Numbered from the stretch's first letter, positions 9,000 to 17,678 are shown. The stretch: DNA of 52,953 bases from Sphaerimonospora mesophila NBRC 14179 = JCM 3151 (GCA_001552515.1 BCRI01000044.1:1-52953); one strand, 5' to 3'. Program-made: numbers and translations. Notes: generated by a model not told the origin, from the letters alone.

Positions 9000-9095
9000 G
9001 GTCGCTGCGCCGGGAGGAAGCTCCGGTCCGCCGCGAAGCCCGCCGGTCGCGGGTTTCCCGTGCGGTCCTCGCTCCCTCCCGCTCCGCTCCCTGCC
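9000..9095 (+). repeat. Structured intergenic repeat, copy 1
   Basis: The left flank is 9000-9031 (begins GGTCGCTGCGCCGGGAGGAA) and the right flank 9061-9095 (begins TGCGGTCCTCGCTCCCTCCC). Both recur exactly, inverted, at 21746-21841. The 29-nt centre differs completely between copies, yet in both it is a self-complementary hairpin; here it is imperfect, with one mismatch, one possible wobble and an open loop. The copy lies between the convergent deaminase and anti-sigma genes. Partial extra copies of the GCTCCCTGCC word follow to about 9110. Confidence 0.75.
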
Positions 9096-9132
9096 ACCCC
9101 GCTCCCTGCCATCCCGGCTGTTCGATCCTCGG

Positions 9133-9867
9133 CTACCTGACGGAGCGGGCGATCCGCAGCGCCTCCTGATAGTCCTCGCACTCCAGGCGCATGCCCACGT
9201 TGACGTCGCCCGTGTCCCGCTGCCAGATGAGGGTGGGGCCGGCGACCCGCTCCTCGCGGGGGGCGCCGCCGTGCCGCGGCACGTAGGAGACGGCGTGCGG
9301 CTGGCGGATCCACCATCCGTTGACGCCGGAGACCTGCAGCGGCCACGGCTCGCCGAGGTCCTTGCGGAAGACCACCTCCAGCGTTCCGTCGAACTCGTCG
9401 AGCCGGAGTCCTGGCCACAGCAGCGTGACCACCCTGCCGCCGTCGGCGATCCTGATGTCCGACGGATCGCCCAGCGCCGACGGCATGGCGATCGGGAAGC
9501 GTGCGGCCTGGCGGGCCTCGTCGAGGGTGACCCTCCGCTCGTCGGGAAGCGGGCGCGGGACGCCGGTCGGAAGTGGACCCGGCCCGCCGACGCTGATCTC
9601 CACCCCGGCGAACCTCAGCATCGTCACCACGGCCGCCCTGCCCTGCGGGGTGACCGCGATCAGCGCGACCAGGAAGACCGCGACGAGCGCGGTCAGGCGC
9701 CGCGGCGCGCGCCGCACCCGGACGACGGGCTCGGCCAGGCGGGTGCGTACGGCACGGGCCACGTCCGCCGGCGGCGGCGCGGGGACCTCCAGGGCCTCGC
9801 CGAGCGCACGCAGGTCGGCCTCCAGATCGGCGAACCGGCCGAACCGGTCATCATCCGAGGAGGTCAC
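9133..9867 (-). CDS. Membrane anti-sigma factor-like protein
   Basis: A 244-residue protein with a cytoplasmic N-terminus of about 55 residues, one membrane helix (about residues 59-74, LTALVAVFLVALIAV) and an extracytoplasmic C-terminal domain with VTLDEARQAARFPIAMPSAL, a pattern seen in DUF4367-like sensor domains. It starts at GTG 9867 with GGAGG inside the end of the sigma gene; the 17-bp overlap suggests translational coupling. By position and topology it should hold the partner ECF sigma factor at the membrane and release it on an envelope signal. No zinc-binding HxxxCxxC motif is visible, so it is not a ZAS-type anti-sigma factor. Confidence 0.7.
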   Translation of the reverse strand: MTSSDDDRFGRFADLEADLRALGEALEVPAPPPADVARAVRTRLAEPVVRVRRAPRRLTALVAVFLVALIAVTPQGRAAVVTMLRFAGVEISVGGPGPLPTGVPRPLPDERRVTLDEARQAARFPIAMPSALGDPSDIRIADGGRVVTLLWPGLRLDEFDGTLEVVFRKDLGEPWPLQVSGVNGWWIRQPHAVSYVPRHGGAPREERVAGPTLIWQRDTGDVNVGMRLECEDYQEALRIARSVR

Positions 9868-10405
9868 GGCCCACCTCCTCTCGCAGCCGCCGAAGCCCGC
9901 GGAACGTGCGCGACTTCACGGTCCCCAGCCGTACGCCGAGGACCTCGGCGGTCTCGGCCTCGGACAACTGCAGTAAATACCGGCAGGTCACCGCCTCACG
10001 TTCCCGCTCGGGCAGCGTGCGCACGGCGTCGAGCAGCCGCGTCCTGCTGTCCGTGGCGAGCGCCACCCCCTCGGGGTCCTCCGGCTCGTACGGCCCACGC
10101 GCCCGCCCCGGCTCCGACTCCAGCCGCAGCGTCAGATCGGCACGGCGGCCACGCGACCGGGTGAGATTGTGCGTCTCGTTCGCCACGATGCGCAGCAACC
10201 ACGGTTTGAAGGCCGCGTCGCGGCGGAAGCCCGCCAGGTGACGGAACGCCTTGACGAACGCCTCCTGGACGACGTCCTCGGCCTCGTCGCCCGCGCCCAG
10301 GAAGCTCGCCGTACGGTGTGCGACCATGCTGTACCTGGTGACCAGCACCTCATAGGCGTCGAGGTCACCGGCGAGCGACCGGGTCACTGCCTCATCGTCG
10401 TCCAT
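9851..10405 (-). CDS. ECF RNA polymerase sigma factor
   Basis: A 184-residue extracytoplasmic-function sigma factor. Region 2 spans about residues 10-85 (DAYEVLVTRYSMVAHRTA, then DEAEDVVQEAFVKAFRHL and FKPWLLRIVANETHN, which recognises the -10 element). A charged, Glu/Pro/Gly-rich linker follows. Region 4 lies at about 125-175 (LPEREREAVTCRYLLQLSEAE, EVLGVRLGTVKSRTFRGLR; helix-turn-helix for the -35 element). It is co-transcribed with the membrane anti-sigma gene. ECF factors commonly drive their own promoter, which would lie between 10406 and 10537; I could not identify it with confidence. Confidence 0.9.
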   Translation of the reverse strand: MDDDEAVTRSLAGDLDAYEVLVTRYSMVAHRTASFLGAGDEAEDVVQEAFVKAFRHLAGFRRDAAFKPWLLRIVANETHNLTRSRGRRADLTLRLESEPGRARGPYEPEDPEGVALATDSRTRLLDAVRTLPEREREAVTCRYLLQLSEAETAEVLGVRLGTVKSRTFRGLRRLREEVGRDLLG

Positions 10406-10449
10406 GGCGTCCTAGGTCGTGCCGTCGACAGCCGGCGCATTCGGGGTAG

Positions 10450-10496
10450 GTCATCGGGTGAAGGCCGCCGAAGGCGACGCTCCGGAATCCGATGAC
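10450..10496. repeat. Inverted repeat between sigma and methyltransferase genes
   Basis: GTCATCGG at 10450-10457 is exactly complementary to CCGATGAC at 10489-10496, enclosing 31 nt containing GGCCGCC and GGCGACG words. It is in the 5' region of the methyltransferase gene and could be an RNA leader hairpin or an operator pair. I could not match it to a known riboswitch. Confidence 0.35.
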
Positions 10497-10537
10497 CACT
10501 AAACTTTCGACGTCCGTCAGCGCGTAAAGAGGATCTT

Positions 10538-11269
10538 ATGTCTGGGTATGACCGTGTAGTCCAGCCGGCGGCCGGAGACGATGCCCTGGAGAACCATCTC
10601 GGTGGCGACGAGGCGAGGAACTACCGGCAGTACGAGTACGACATGGTCGCTCCGCATGTCGGACGCTCGATGCTCGAAATCGGGTCCGGCCTGGGCCACT
10701 TCGCGGAGCAGTTCCTCCCGCGCCTCGACCGGCTGGTCGTGAGCGACTTCGATCCCTACTGCGTCGAGCAGCTCGAGAAGCGGTTCGCCTCTCGCGACGA
10801 CGTCTCCGTACTCCAGTTCGGACTGCCCGCCGAGATCCCCCTGGCCGACCCGGTGGACACGGTCGTGATGATGAACGTCCTGGAGCACATCGAGGAGGAC
10901 GCCGAGGCCCTGCGTTCCCTCGCGAAGGTGACAGCGCCGGGTGGACGCATCGTGATCTGGGTCCCCGGATACATGCAGTTGTACGGAGACTTCGACCGCA
11001 AGGTCGGACATGTCAGGCGATACACCCCCGCCACGCTCCGTGCCGCCGTCACCGCCGCCGGCCTGGGGGTCGACGTGCTCAAGCCGATCAACTTCCTGGG
11101 CGGCATCGCCTGGTGGGCCGCGGTACGACGGGGCGGCGTCGGCTATCCCGACCCCCGGCTCGTCAAGATCTACGACCGGACCGTCGTGCCGATGACGCGG
11201 CTGATCGAGCGCGTCATCAGGCCGCCCTTCGGCCAGACCGTCTTCTGCGTGGCCCGGGTTCCCGGGTAA
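10538..11269 (+). CDS. Class I SAM-dependent methyltransferase
   Basis: A 243-residue Rossmann-fold methyltransferase. Motif I is SMLEIGSGLGHFAEQFLP (SAM binding). The acidic end of beta 2 is VVSDFDP, and motif IV is TVVMMNVLEHIEEDAEAL. LAKVTAPGGRIVIWVPG fits motif V/VI. A C-terminal extension (KPINFLGGIAWWAAVRRGG and RLIERVIRPPFGQTVFCVA) resembles methyltransferases linked to glycosyltransferase/polyprenyl loci, and may be a membrane-associated patch. The substrate is unknown. It starts at ATG 10538 with AAGAGGATC upstream, divergent from the sigma gene. The stop codon sits in a CCGGGT-AA-ACCCGG palindrome that may help termination. Confidence 0.85.
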   Translation: MSGYDRVVQPAAGDDALENHLGGDEARNYRQYEYDMVAPHVGRSMLEIGSGLGHFAEQFLPRLDRLVVSDFDPYCVEQLEKRFASRDDVSVLQFGLPAEIPLADPVDTVVMMNVLEHIEEDAEALRSLAKVTAPGGRIVIWVPGYMQLYGDFDRKVGHVRRYTPATLRAAVTAAGLGVDVLKPINFLGGIAWWAAVRRGGVGYPDPRLVKIYDRTVVPMTRLIERVIRPPFGQTVFCVARVPG

Positions 11270-11445
11270 ACCCGGCCCGGTGCCCCGGTAACGCCCGCAT
11301 GTGAAATCCGCCGAAGGTATCAGGAGAGCATTCACATCGGCAGCGCTTATCAGGCTACTGGTGGGTAAGTATCTCGTCATGGGGCGCGTCCCGCGGACTT
11401 CGTCGCCGGGACACGACGGGAGGCCCACTGCCTGAGGAGGCCGCG

Positions 11446-13323
11446 ATGACCACCGATTACGCCACCGCACGAGAAGTAGCCGAGCAGGCGCGCGAGGCGG
11501 AATGGACCCGGCCGAGCTTCGGTAGACAACTGTTCCTCGGCGACTTCCGGCTCGACCTCGTCCACCCCGCGCCGGAACTGCCGGAGGAGGAGATCAAGAA
11601 GGGGGACGGCTTCCTGCGGGCGCTGCGGCGGTTCCTGCAGGAGAAGGTCGATCCGGCCGAGATCGAACGCACGGCCGTCATCCCCGACGAGGTGGTCAAG
11701 GGCCTGGCCTCGATCGGCGCGTTCGGGATGACCACCGAGGAGGAGTACGGCGGACTCGGCCTGGCCCACCTCTACTACTGCCGGGCGCTGCAGCTCACCG
11801 CGTCGTACTGTCCCTCGGTCAGCGCCCTGCTGTCGGCGCACCAGTCCATCGGCGTCCCCCAGCCGCTGCGGCTGTTCGGTACGCCCGAGCAGAAGGAGCG
11901 CTTCCTCCCGCGATGCGCGCGAGGGGAGATCTCCGCGTTTCTCCTGACCGAGCCCGATGTGGGGTCCGATCCGGCGCGGCTGGCCACGACCGCCGTCCGC
12001 GACGGGGACTCCTACGTCATCGACGGCGTCAAGCTGTGGACCACCAACGGCGTGGTCGCCGACCTGCTCGTGGTCATGGCCCGCACGGGCGCCAAGATCT
12101 CGGCGTTCGTGGTGGAGGCCGACAGCCCCGGGATCACGGTCGAGCGCCGCAACGCGTTCATGGGTCTGCGCGGCATCGAGAACGGCGTGACCCGGTTCCA
12201 CCAGGTCCGCGTGCCCGCCGACAACCTCATCGGCCGCGAGGGGCAGGGCCTGAAGATCGCGCTGACCACGCTGAACACGGGGCGCCTCTCACTGCCCGCC
12301 AACTGTGCCGGTGCGGCCAAGTGGGCCGCCAAGATCGCCCGGGAGTGGGGCGGAGAACGGGTCCAGTGGGGGCGCCGCATCGGCGAGCACGAGGCGGTGG
12401 CCCACAAGATCGCCTTCATCGCGAGCACGGCGTACGCCCTTGAGGCCGTCGTCAACCTCGCCAGCCGCCTCGCCGACGACGAACGCAACGACATCCGCAT
12501 CGAGGCGGCCCTGGCGAAGCTGTACGGCTCTGAGATGGCCTGGCAGGTCGCCGACGAACTGGTCCAGATCAGAGGCGGGCGCGGCTACGAGACGGCCGAG
12601 TCCCTGCACGCCCGCGGCGAGCGCGGCGTGCCCGCCGAGCAGATGCTGCGCGATCTGCGCATCAACCGCATCTTCGAGGGCTCGACCGAGATCATGCATC
12701 TGCTCATCGCCCGCGAGGCCGTGGACGCCCACCTGTCGGTCGCCGGGGACCTCGTCAATCCCAGGGCCGACCTCAAGACGAAGGGACGGGCCGCCGCCAA
12801 GGCGGGCGGCTTCTACGCCAGGTGGCTGCCGAGCCTGGTCGCCGGGCCGGGACAGTTGCCGAACTCCTACGCCGAGTTCGGTCCGCTCGCCCAGCATCTG
12901 CGCTACGTCGAGCGCACCAGCCGCAAGCTCGCCAGGTCCACGTTCTACGGCATGTCGCGCTGGCAGGGTCGGCTGGAGCACAAGCAGGGCTTCCTCTCCC
13001 GCATCGTGGACATCGGCGCCGAACTCTTCGCCATGACCGCCGTGTGCGTCCAGGCGCAGGAGGACACCGTCGAGTTCGGGCGCAAGCCGTACGAACTGGC
13101 GGACACCTTCTGCCATCAGGCACGCCTGCGGGCCGAGGCGCTGTTCGCCCGGTTGTGGGACAACACGGACTCCCGTGACGTACGGCTGGCCCGCCTGGTC
13201 CTCGACGGACGGTACGGCTTCCTGGAGGAGGGCATCCTCGACCCCTCGCTGGACGGTCCCTGGATCGCCCCGTCGAACCCCGGGCCGTCGGAGTTCGAGG
13301 ACGTGCACCGGCACGTCCGGTAG
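11446..13323 (+). CDS. Acyl-CoA dehydrogenase, VLCAD/ACAD9-like
   Basis: A 625-residue FAD enzyme, longer than the usual 380-residue acyl-CoA dehydrogenases because of a C-terminal helical extension after about residue 430, as in VLCAD/ACAD9. The N-terminal helical domain includes MTTEEEYGGLGL. FAD and substrate motifs are LLTEPDVGSDPARL and KLWTTNGVVADLLV. The C-terminal domain has QIRGGRGYE and RINRIFEGSTEIMHL, where the Glu of FEGS is the expected catalytic base. It oxidises acyl-CoA to trans-2-enoyl-CoA in beta-oxidation. It has a good ribosome-binding site (GAGGAGG) before ATG 11446 and ends in a shared terminator with the convergent thiolase gene, another beta-oxidation enzyme. Confidence 0.93.
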   Translation: MTTDYATAREVAEQAREAEWTRPSFGRQLFLGDFRLDLVHPAPELPEEEIKKGDGFLRALRRFLQEKVDPAEIERTAVIPDEVVKGLASIGAFGMTTEEEYGGLGLAHLYYCRALQLTASYCPSVSALLSAHQSIGVPQPLRLFGTPEQKERFLPRCARGEISAFLLTEPDVGSDPARLATTAVRDGDSYVIDGVKLWTTNGVVADLLVVMARTGAKISAFVVEADSPGITVERRNAFMGLRGIENGVTRFHQVRVPADNLIGREGQGLKIALTTLNTGRLSLPANCAGAAKWAAKIAREWGGERVQWGRRIGEHEAVAHKIAFIASTAYALEAVVNLASRLADDERNDIRIEAALAKLYGSEMAWQVADELVQIRGGRGYETAESLHARGERGVPAEQMLRDLRINRIFEGSTEIMHLLIAREAVDAHLSVAGDLVNPRADLKTKGRAAAKAGGFYARWLPSLVAGPGQLPNSYAEFGPLAQHLRYVERTSRKLARSTFYGMSRWQGRLEHKQGFLSRIVDIGAELFAMTAVCVQAQEDTVEFGRKPYELADTFCHQARLRAEALFARLWDNTDSRDVRLARLVLDGRYGFLEEGILDPSLDGPWIAPSNPGPSEFEDVHRHVR

Positions 13324-13336
13324 TCCTCCGTCACCA

Positions 13337-13366
13337 CGAAGGGCACCCGGCGCCGGGTGCCCTTCG
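13337..13366. terminator. Bidirectional terminator
   Basis: A 30-bp perfect palindrome with 14-bp arms (CGAAGGGCACCCGG and its complement) and only CG between them. It lies between the convergent acyl-CoA dehydrogenase and thiolase genes. Confidence 0.85.
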
Positions 13367-13380
13367 AAGCCGTACGGAGA

Positions 13381-14526
13381 TCAGAGGCGTTCGATGATGG
13401 TGACGTTGGCCTGGCCGCCGCCCTCGCACATGGTCTGCAGGCCGTAACGGCCGCCGGTGCGCTCCAGCTCGTGCAGCAGCTTGGTCATCAGGATCGCGCC
13501 GGTGCCCCCGAGAGGGTGCCCCAGGGCGATGGCGCCGCCGTTCGGGTTGGTCTTCTCGGGGTCGGCGCCGATCTCGCGCAGCCAGGCGAGCGGCACCGGC
13601 GCGAACGCCTCGTTGATCTCGATGACGTCGATGTCCTCGACGCCGAGACCGGCCCGCTCAAGTGCCTTGCGCGTCGCGGGGATGGGCGCGGTCAGCATGT
13701 AGACGGGATCGTCGCCGGCGAGCGTCAGCGTGACGATGCGGGCGCGCGGGGTCAGGCCGTGCTCGCGCACCGCCCGCTCCGAGGCGACGAGCACCGCACC
13801 GGAACCGTCCGAGATCTGCGACGAGGTGGCCGCCGTGATCCGGCCGCCCTCGCGGAGGGGCTTGAGCTCGGCCATCTTCTCCAGCGTCGTGTCCGGCCGG
13901 GGGCCCTCGTCGTCCTCGACGCCGGCCAGCGGCGCGATCTGGTCCCTGAAGTAGCCGTCCGCGATCGCCTTGGCGGCCCGCCGGTGGCTCTCGTAGGCGT
14001 ACCGCTCCAGCTCGTCGCGCTCCAGGCCCCACTTCTCGCACATCAGCTCGGCGCCGCGGAACTGGGAGATCTCCTGCGTGCCGTACCGTTCGGCCCACTT
14101 CTGGCCGAACGGGAGCGGCATGCCCTTCTCCAGCGCGGCCGTGATGGTCGACCCCATGGGGACGACGGACATCGACTCGACGCCGGCGGCGACCACCAGA
14201 TCCTGCGTGCCGGACAGCACCCCCTGGGCGGCGAAGTGGACGGCCTGCTGCGACGATCCGCACTGCCGGTCGATGGTGACGCCCGCGACGCTCTCCGGGA
14301 GGCCCGCGCTGAGCCAGGCGTTACGCGCGATGTCCATCGACTGCGGGCCGAACTGCATGACACAGCCCATGATCACATCATCGACGGCGGCGGGATCGAC
14401 ACCGGTGCGTTCGACGAGCGCCGCGAGAGTGTGCGCGGCCAGATCAGTCGGGTGGACCGTGGACAGCCCGCCCTTCTTCTTGCCGACGGGGCTGCGGACC
14501 GCGCCGACGATGTACGCCTCTGCCAC
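13381..14526 (-). CDS. Acetyl-CoA C-acyltransferase (thiolase)
   Basis: A 381-residue thiolase of standard length. Nucleophile Cys89 is in DRQCGSSQQAVHFAA. Later motifs are VIEINEAFAPVPLAW, NPNGGAIALGHPLGGTGA (catalytic His) and MCEGGGQANV (second catalytic Cys). It cleaves 3-ketoacyl-CoA with CoA, or condenses two acetyl-CoA. It starts at GTG 14526 behind GGAGGACTCCT. A near-perfect palindrome 17 bp upstream suggests control by a TetR-type lipid regulator. It is convergent with a long-chain acyl-CoA dehydrogenase, supporting a role in fatty-acid degradation. Confidence 0.93.
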   Translation of the reverse strand: MAEAYIVGAVRSPVGKKKGGLSTVHPTDLAAHTLAALVERTGVDPAAVDDVIMGCVMQFGPQSMDIARNAWLSAGLPESVAGVTIDRQCGSSQQAVHFAAQGVLSGTQDLVVAAGVESMSVVPMGSTITAALEKGMPLPFGQKWAERYGTQEISQFRGAELMCEKWGLERDELERYAYESHRRAAKAIADGYFRDQIAPLAGVEDDEGPRPDTTLEKMAELKPLREGGRITAATSSQISDGSGAVLVASERAVREHGLTPRARIVTLTLAGDDPVYMLTAPIPATRKALERAGLGVEDIDVIEINEAFAPVPLAWLREIGADPEKTNPNGGAIALGHPLGGTGAILMTKLLHELERTGGRYGLQTMCEGGGQANVTIIERL

Positions 14527-14542
14527 AGGAGTCCTCCAAGGA

Positions 14543-14561
14543 AACCGAGCAATGTTCGGTT
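14543..14561. promoter_or_regulatory. Palindromic operator upstream of thiolase
   Basis: AACCGAGCA-A-TGTTCGGTT: 9-bp arms with a single mismatch around one central base, immediately upstream of the thiolase ribosome-binding site. Size and symmetry fit a TetR-family operator controlling fatty-acid catabolism; the regulator is not identifiable here. Confidence 0.55.
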
Positions 14562-14633
14562 ACCTCAGAGGCTACATCGGCCCGGCACACGGACGGAACG
14601 GTGGCGGGGCGACCACCGACGGCGGGCCCGTGA

Positions 14634-15716
14634 TCAGGTGTAACGGCCGGGCAGCAGGTCCGCGGGCTCGGCGAGCTGGAAGCCTCCCTCGTCGGCGGCG
14701 ATGCCACTCAGCCGCTGGGCCAGGGCCAGTGCCGCCACCGCCCGGACGATCAGCGCCTGTTCGCCGGGGCTCTCGCTCTCGGCCTCGTCGTCGTCGGGCG
14801 CCTCGTCGTCGTCGGCGGCCTCGGCGAGGCTCTCGTCCGCGGCCTCCCTCGCGGTCTCGTCACCGGTCGCGCCGGGAACCTCGCCGGAGGTCTCGTCGGA
14901 GGTCTCGACGGAGGCTTCGTTGGAAGTCTCGTCGGGGGCTTCGCCGGAGGCTTCGCCGGGGGTCGCGTCCGCGGCCTCGTCGCCGGTGACGTCGCCGGTC
15001 TCGGGTGCGGGTGTCGTGTTGTCGTCCGTCGCGCCGGCGGGCTCGTCCGCGTCCGATGGAGCGAGCGGAGAGATCTTCGCGATCACGATCTCGGTGAGGT
15101 ACGGCCAGCGAGCCCGGGCGGCCGGGGGGATCCTGCGGCCCTCCTCGATGGTGACGACCGTGTCGGCCCCCATGTAGACGTCCGTGAGCACGCCCTGTCT
15201 CAGCGGGACGCGCACGATGCCGTCGACCAGTTCGCCGTCCGGCCAGCGGTCGGCGTCGAGGGACTCGGCCGGGCTCACGAACTCCCTGAGGATCTCGATG
15301 GTCTCCTCCGGCGAGGGCGCCGCCGGCAGGTAGACGACGGGATCGCGCCGCTCGCTTTCCGCCGGATCGGTCGGCTCCCCCTGACACAGGGTCCAGCCGC
15401 CCAGGCGGAAGGCGATGCCCTCGGCGAGACTCTTGTCGAAGAAGTCCACCGGCAGTGGTCCCTCGGCGGTGATCCGGCACGCCCAGAGCCGCTCCTCGTC
15501 CCGGATGCCGAGCTTGGCCAGGATCGGGCCGGTCAGCTCGATGGCCGCGAGGATCCGGGAGCCGCCCGCGATGATGTCGTCACCGTCGAAGACCGCCTCG
15601 GGATCGGCGAGCTGTGCGACGGCCAGCAGTGTCTTCGGATCCGGCCGGGTGGGCAGCAGCACGGTGGGTCCGGTGCGTAGCCGGCCCGGCAGCAGGAGAT
15701 CGGAGAACCAGCCCAC
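14634..15716 (-). CDS. Hypothetical protein with acidic repeat-rich segment
   Basis: A 360-residue protein I do not recognise. It starts at GTG 15716 after GGAGG. Residues 1-210 look globular (MGWFSDLLLPGRLRTGPTVLLPT, SRILAAIELTGPILAKLGIRDEE, then FRLGGWTLCQGEP and VVYLPAAPSPEETIEILREF). Residues about 215-320 are low complexity, almost only E, D, T, S, A, G and P, with a drifting tandem unit of the type E-T/A-S-x-E-x/T/P. The C-terminus (about 320-360) returns to ordinary sequence, AVAALALAQRLSGIAADEGG. There is no signal peptide or membrane helix. The acidic insert probably expanded by slippage. It shares a strand with, and lies downstream of, the sortase modules. Confidence 0.65.
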   Translation of the reverse strand: MGWFSDLLLPGRLRTGPTVLLPTRPDPKTLLAVAQLADPEAVFDGDDIIAGGSRILAAIELTGPILAKLGIRDEERLWACRITAEGPLPVDFFDKSLAEGIAFRLGGWTLCQGEPTDPAESERRDPVVYLPAAPSPEETIEILREFVSPAESLDADRWPDGELVDGIVRVPLRQGVLTDVYMGADTVVTIEEGRRIPPAARARWPYLTEIVIAKISPLAPSDADEPAGATDDNTTPAPETGDVTGDEAADATPGEASGEAPDETSNEASVETSDETSGEVPGATGDETAREAADESLAEAADDDEAPDDDEAESESPGEQALIVRAVAALALAQRLSGIAADEGGFQLAEPADLLPGRYT

Positions 15717-15806
15717 AACTCCTCCTCGTGATCGCTCGATGAGACCTTAGCCGCAACCGGGTACGCTCCACGAGCCGTTCCACAGGCCTGTGCACGTTCA
15801 ACGGGG

Positions 15807-16754
15807 TCAGGATGCGGCCTTGGCAAGTCGCGTTCCCGTCATGACGGCATAAACGATGACATTGTCGACGTAATGACCGGTCGTCCGGTTGTACGTGCCC
15901 CCGCATGTGATCAGTCGGAGCTCCGCGTTGTCGGCGTCGCCGTACACCCTGTTGGTGGGGAACGTCTGTTTGGCCGCCTGCTCGACGCCGCCCACCGTGA
16001 AGATCGCGACGGTGCCGTCCATCCGGACGACCTCGATCTTGTCTCCGTACTGCATCTCGTGCAGCCTGCTGAAGACCGCGCTGCGGGTCTGGGTGTCCTT
16101 GTGGCCGAGCATGATGGCCGGGCCGACCTCGCCGGCGGTCGGGCCGCCGCGATACCAGCCGACGAGGTTGTGGTTGCTGATCGGCGGAGTCTCGATGGCG
16201 CCGGAATTGTCCGTACCGACCGATTTGATCGGCGCGTTGACGTGCAGCTTGGGGATGATCAGCCGCTTGGGCGAGGACGGCTGCATCGGCGGAGCGGCGG
16301 GCAGCGCCGGCACCGGAGGAGGTGCGTTCGGGTCGGCCTGGGTCAGCGGGTTCCCGGGGCCCCCGGGCCCGACCGTGGCCGCCATCCGGTCCACGCCGCC
16401 CGGCCGCTGCAACGACGTGCGATCCGGTGACGCGTACTCGTCGGGTGACATGATCATGAAACCGACGCCGATGACGACGATCACCAGGCCGACGACCGCG
16501 GCCAGGATGAGCACGCCCCTTATCGCCTGCGTGCCGCCCCCGTCCGGTCTCTCGGTCTCCTGCCGCTGCTGGGGCTGGAGCTGAAGCTGGGGCAGCATGA
16601 CCGGCTGGAAGACGGGCTGGCCGTACACCGGCTGGGGATAACCCTGCGGCGCGAACACACCGGGTGTGCCCTGGGCCCCGGCGTCGCCTGCGGGCGACCC
16701 GTACGGCCCGCCGGACGCGTCCGGCGGATGGTGTCCGGGCGGTGGCGTACCCAT
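15807..16754 (-). CDS. Class F sortase (module A)
   Basis: A 315-residue membrane-anchored transpeptidase. Residues 1-70 are Pro/Gln/Gly-rich and cytoplasmic, a membrane helix spans about 79-102, a Pro/Ala linker follows, and the catalytic domain is about 163-315. Catalytic His218 lies in MLGHKDT and Cys284 in RLITCGGTYN. The class F hallmarks IPKLHVNAPIKSVG and NLVGWYRGGP are present. The YRDN arginine I would expect near the end is YVDN here; Arg269 in FPTNRVYG may serve instead. It follows, by 9 bp, a surface protein gene with an unusual C-terminal anchor, its likely substrate. Sortases cleave a C-terminal sorting signal and attach the protein to an amine acceptor. Confidence 0.9.
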   Translation of the reverse strand: MGTPPPGHHPPDASGGPYGSPAGDAGAQGTPGVFAPQGYPQPVYGQPVFQPVMLPQLQLQPQQRQETERPDGGGTQAIRGVLILAAVVGLVIVVIGVGFMIMSPDEYASPDRTSLQRPGGVDRMAATVGPGGPGNPLTQADPNAPPPVPALPAAPPMQPSSPKRLIIPKLHVNAPIKSVGTDNSGAIETPPISNHNLVGWYRGGPTAGEVGPAIMLGHKDTQTRSAVFSRLHEMQYGDKIEVVRMDGTVAIFTVGGVEQAAKQTFPTNRVYGDADNAELRLITCGGTYNRTTGHYVDNVIVYAVMTGTRLAKAAS

Positions 16755-16763
16755 GGGCCCGCT

Positions 16764-17678
16764 CTAGTGCCGTACGGTCCGGCGCCGGGCGCGCAGCACG
16801 AGTCCTCCGGTGGCCGCCGCGAGCATCAGTCCCGCGCCGGTGAGGATGAGGACCCGCGCGTCCGGCCCGACCTCGCCACCGCCGCCCGTGGACACGCCGC
16901 CCCCGGGCGTGTGGGTCACCTGCCCCTTGCTCTTCTTCGTCGCCGTCGACGACGGAGTGGCGGTCTCCGTCACGTATATGGTCCTCGTCGGCTTGGGCGT
17001 CGGCGTCGGGCTCGGCGTGTGGCTGGGCGAGGCGCTCGGCGAGGTGCTGGGCGAGCTCGACGAGGAGGGCGAGACGATGACGGAGACCTCCGCCGGTACG
17101 GTGTGTCCGGCGGTCCCGATCACGCAGGTGTAGGTGACGCCGCCACCGGTCTCCGGGCCGATCCGAAGGGTGAACTTGTCGGCCTTGGCCACCATCGTCC
17201 CGGCCACGTTCGGCGTCACCGTGGCGGTGACCGTGGGAAACGGGATGGGCGAGCCGGCCTGGATCTCCCCCGTCAGCGGCGCGCCGGTCGCCGTCGCCGT
17301 GACCGTGGCCGTCGCGTTGGGGCTGGGACCGATGATCACCAGCTCGCCCGTCATGACGATCTTTTCGGTGGTCGGGATCTGGGCCGTGGCCTTGAGCTGC
17401 TTGGTCGTGTCGTTCGACTGGGTGCTCAACCAGGTCAGCGTGACCGCCTGGGAGGCCGTCGCGCTCGCGGGGCCGCCCAGCGTGACCAGCAGCTCGGGAG
17501 ACGAGGCGTCCCCCGTCGTCGGCGTGCAGGCGTACGACATGGTTCGGGGAGAGGGCGCCAGCGTGCCCAGGGCGGGCAGCCCGAAGAAGACGACACCCGC
17601 GCCGACCACCCCGGCTACGGCGGCCTTCCTGACGACAGGACCCCGCAACCCCGATCTCGGCACTGGCTTGTCTCCCAT
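16764..17678 (-). CDS. Wall-spanning surface protein, candidate sortase substrate (module A)
   Basis: A 304-residue exported protein. The N-terminal hydrophobic segment at about residues 18-40 is a signal peptide or anchor. An ectodomain of beta character follows (LLVTLGGPASATASQAVTLTWLS, ATVTATATGAPLTGEIQAGSPI) with two Cys (YACTP, YTCVIG) that may pair. Then come a Ser/Thr/Pro linker (about 205-248), the motif QVTHTPGGGVSTGGGG (253-268), a membrane helix (277-296) and a basic tail RARRRTVRH. This is sorting-signal architecture without LPXTG. The paralogous protein upstream shares the motif. A sortase gene follows 9 bp downstream. Function unknown. Confidence 0.75.
   Translation of the reverse strand: MGDKPVPRSGLRGPVVRKAAVAGVVGAGVVFFGLPALGTLAPSPRTMSYACTPTTGDASSPELLVTLGGPASATASQAVTLTWLSTQSNDTTKQLKATAQIPTTEKIVMTGELVIIGPSPNATATVTATATGAPLTGEIQAGSPIPFPTVTATVTPNVAGTMVAKADKFTLRIGPETGGGVTYTCVIGTAGHTVPAEVSVIVSPSSSSSPSTSPSASPSHTPSPTPTPKPTRTIYVTETATPSSTATKKSKGQVTHTPGGGVSTGGGGEVGPDARVLILTGAGLMLAAATGGLVLRARRRTVRH

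Noticed and set aside
10450-10496. Riboswitch in the methyltransferase leader
   Set aside because: There is a clear inverted repeat but no match that I recognise to SAM, SAH, c-di-AMP or ZTP classes; only an inverted repeat is reported.
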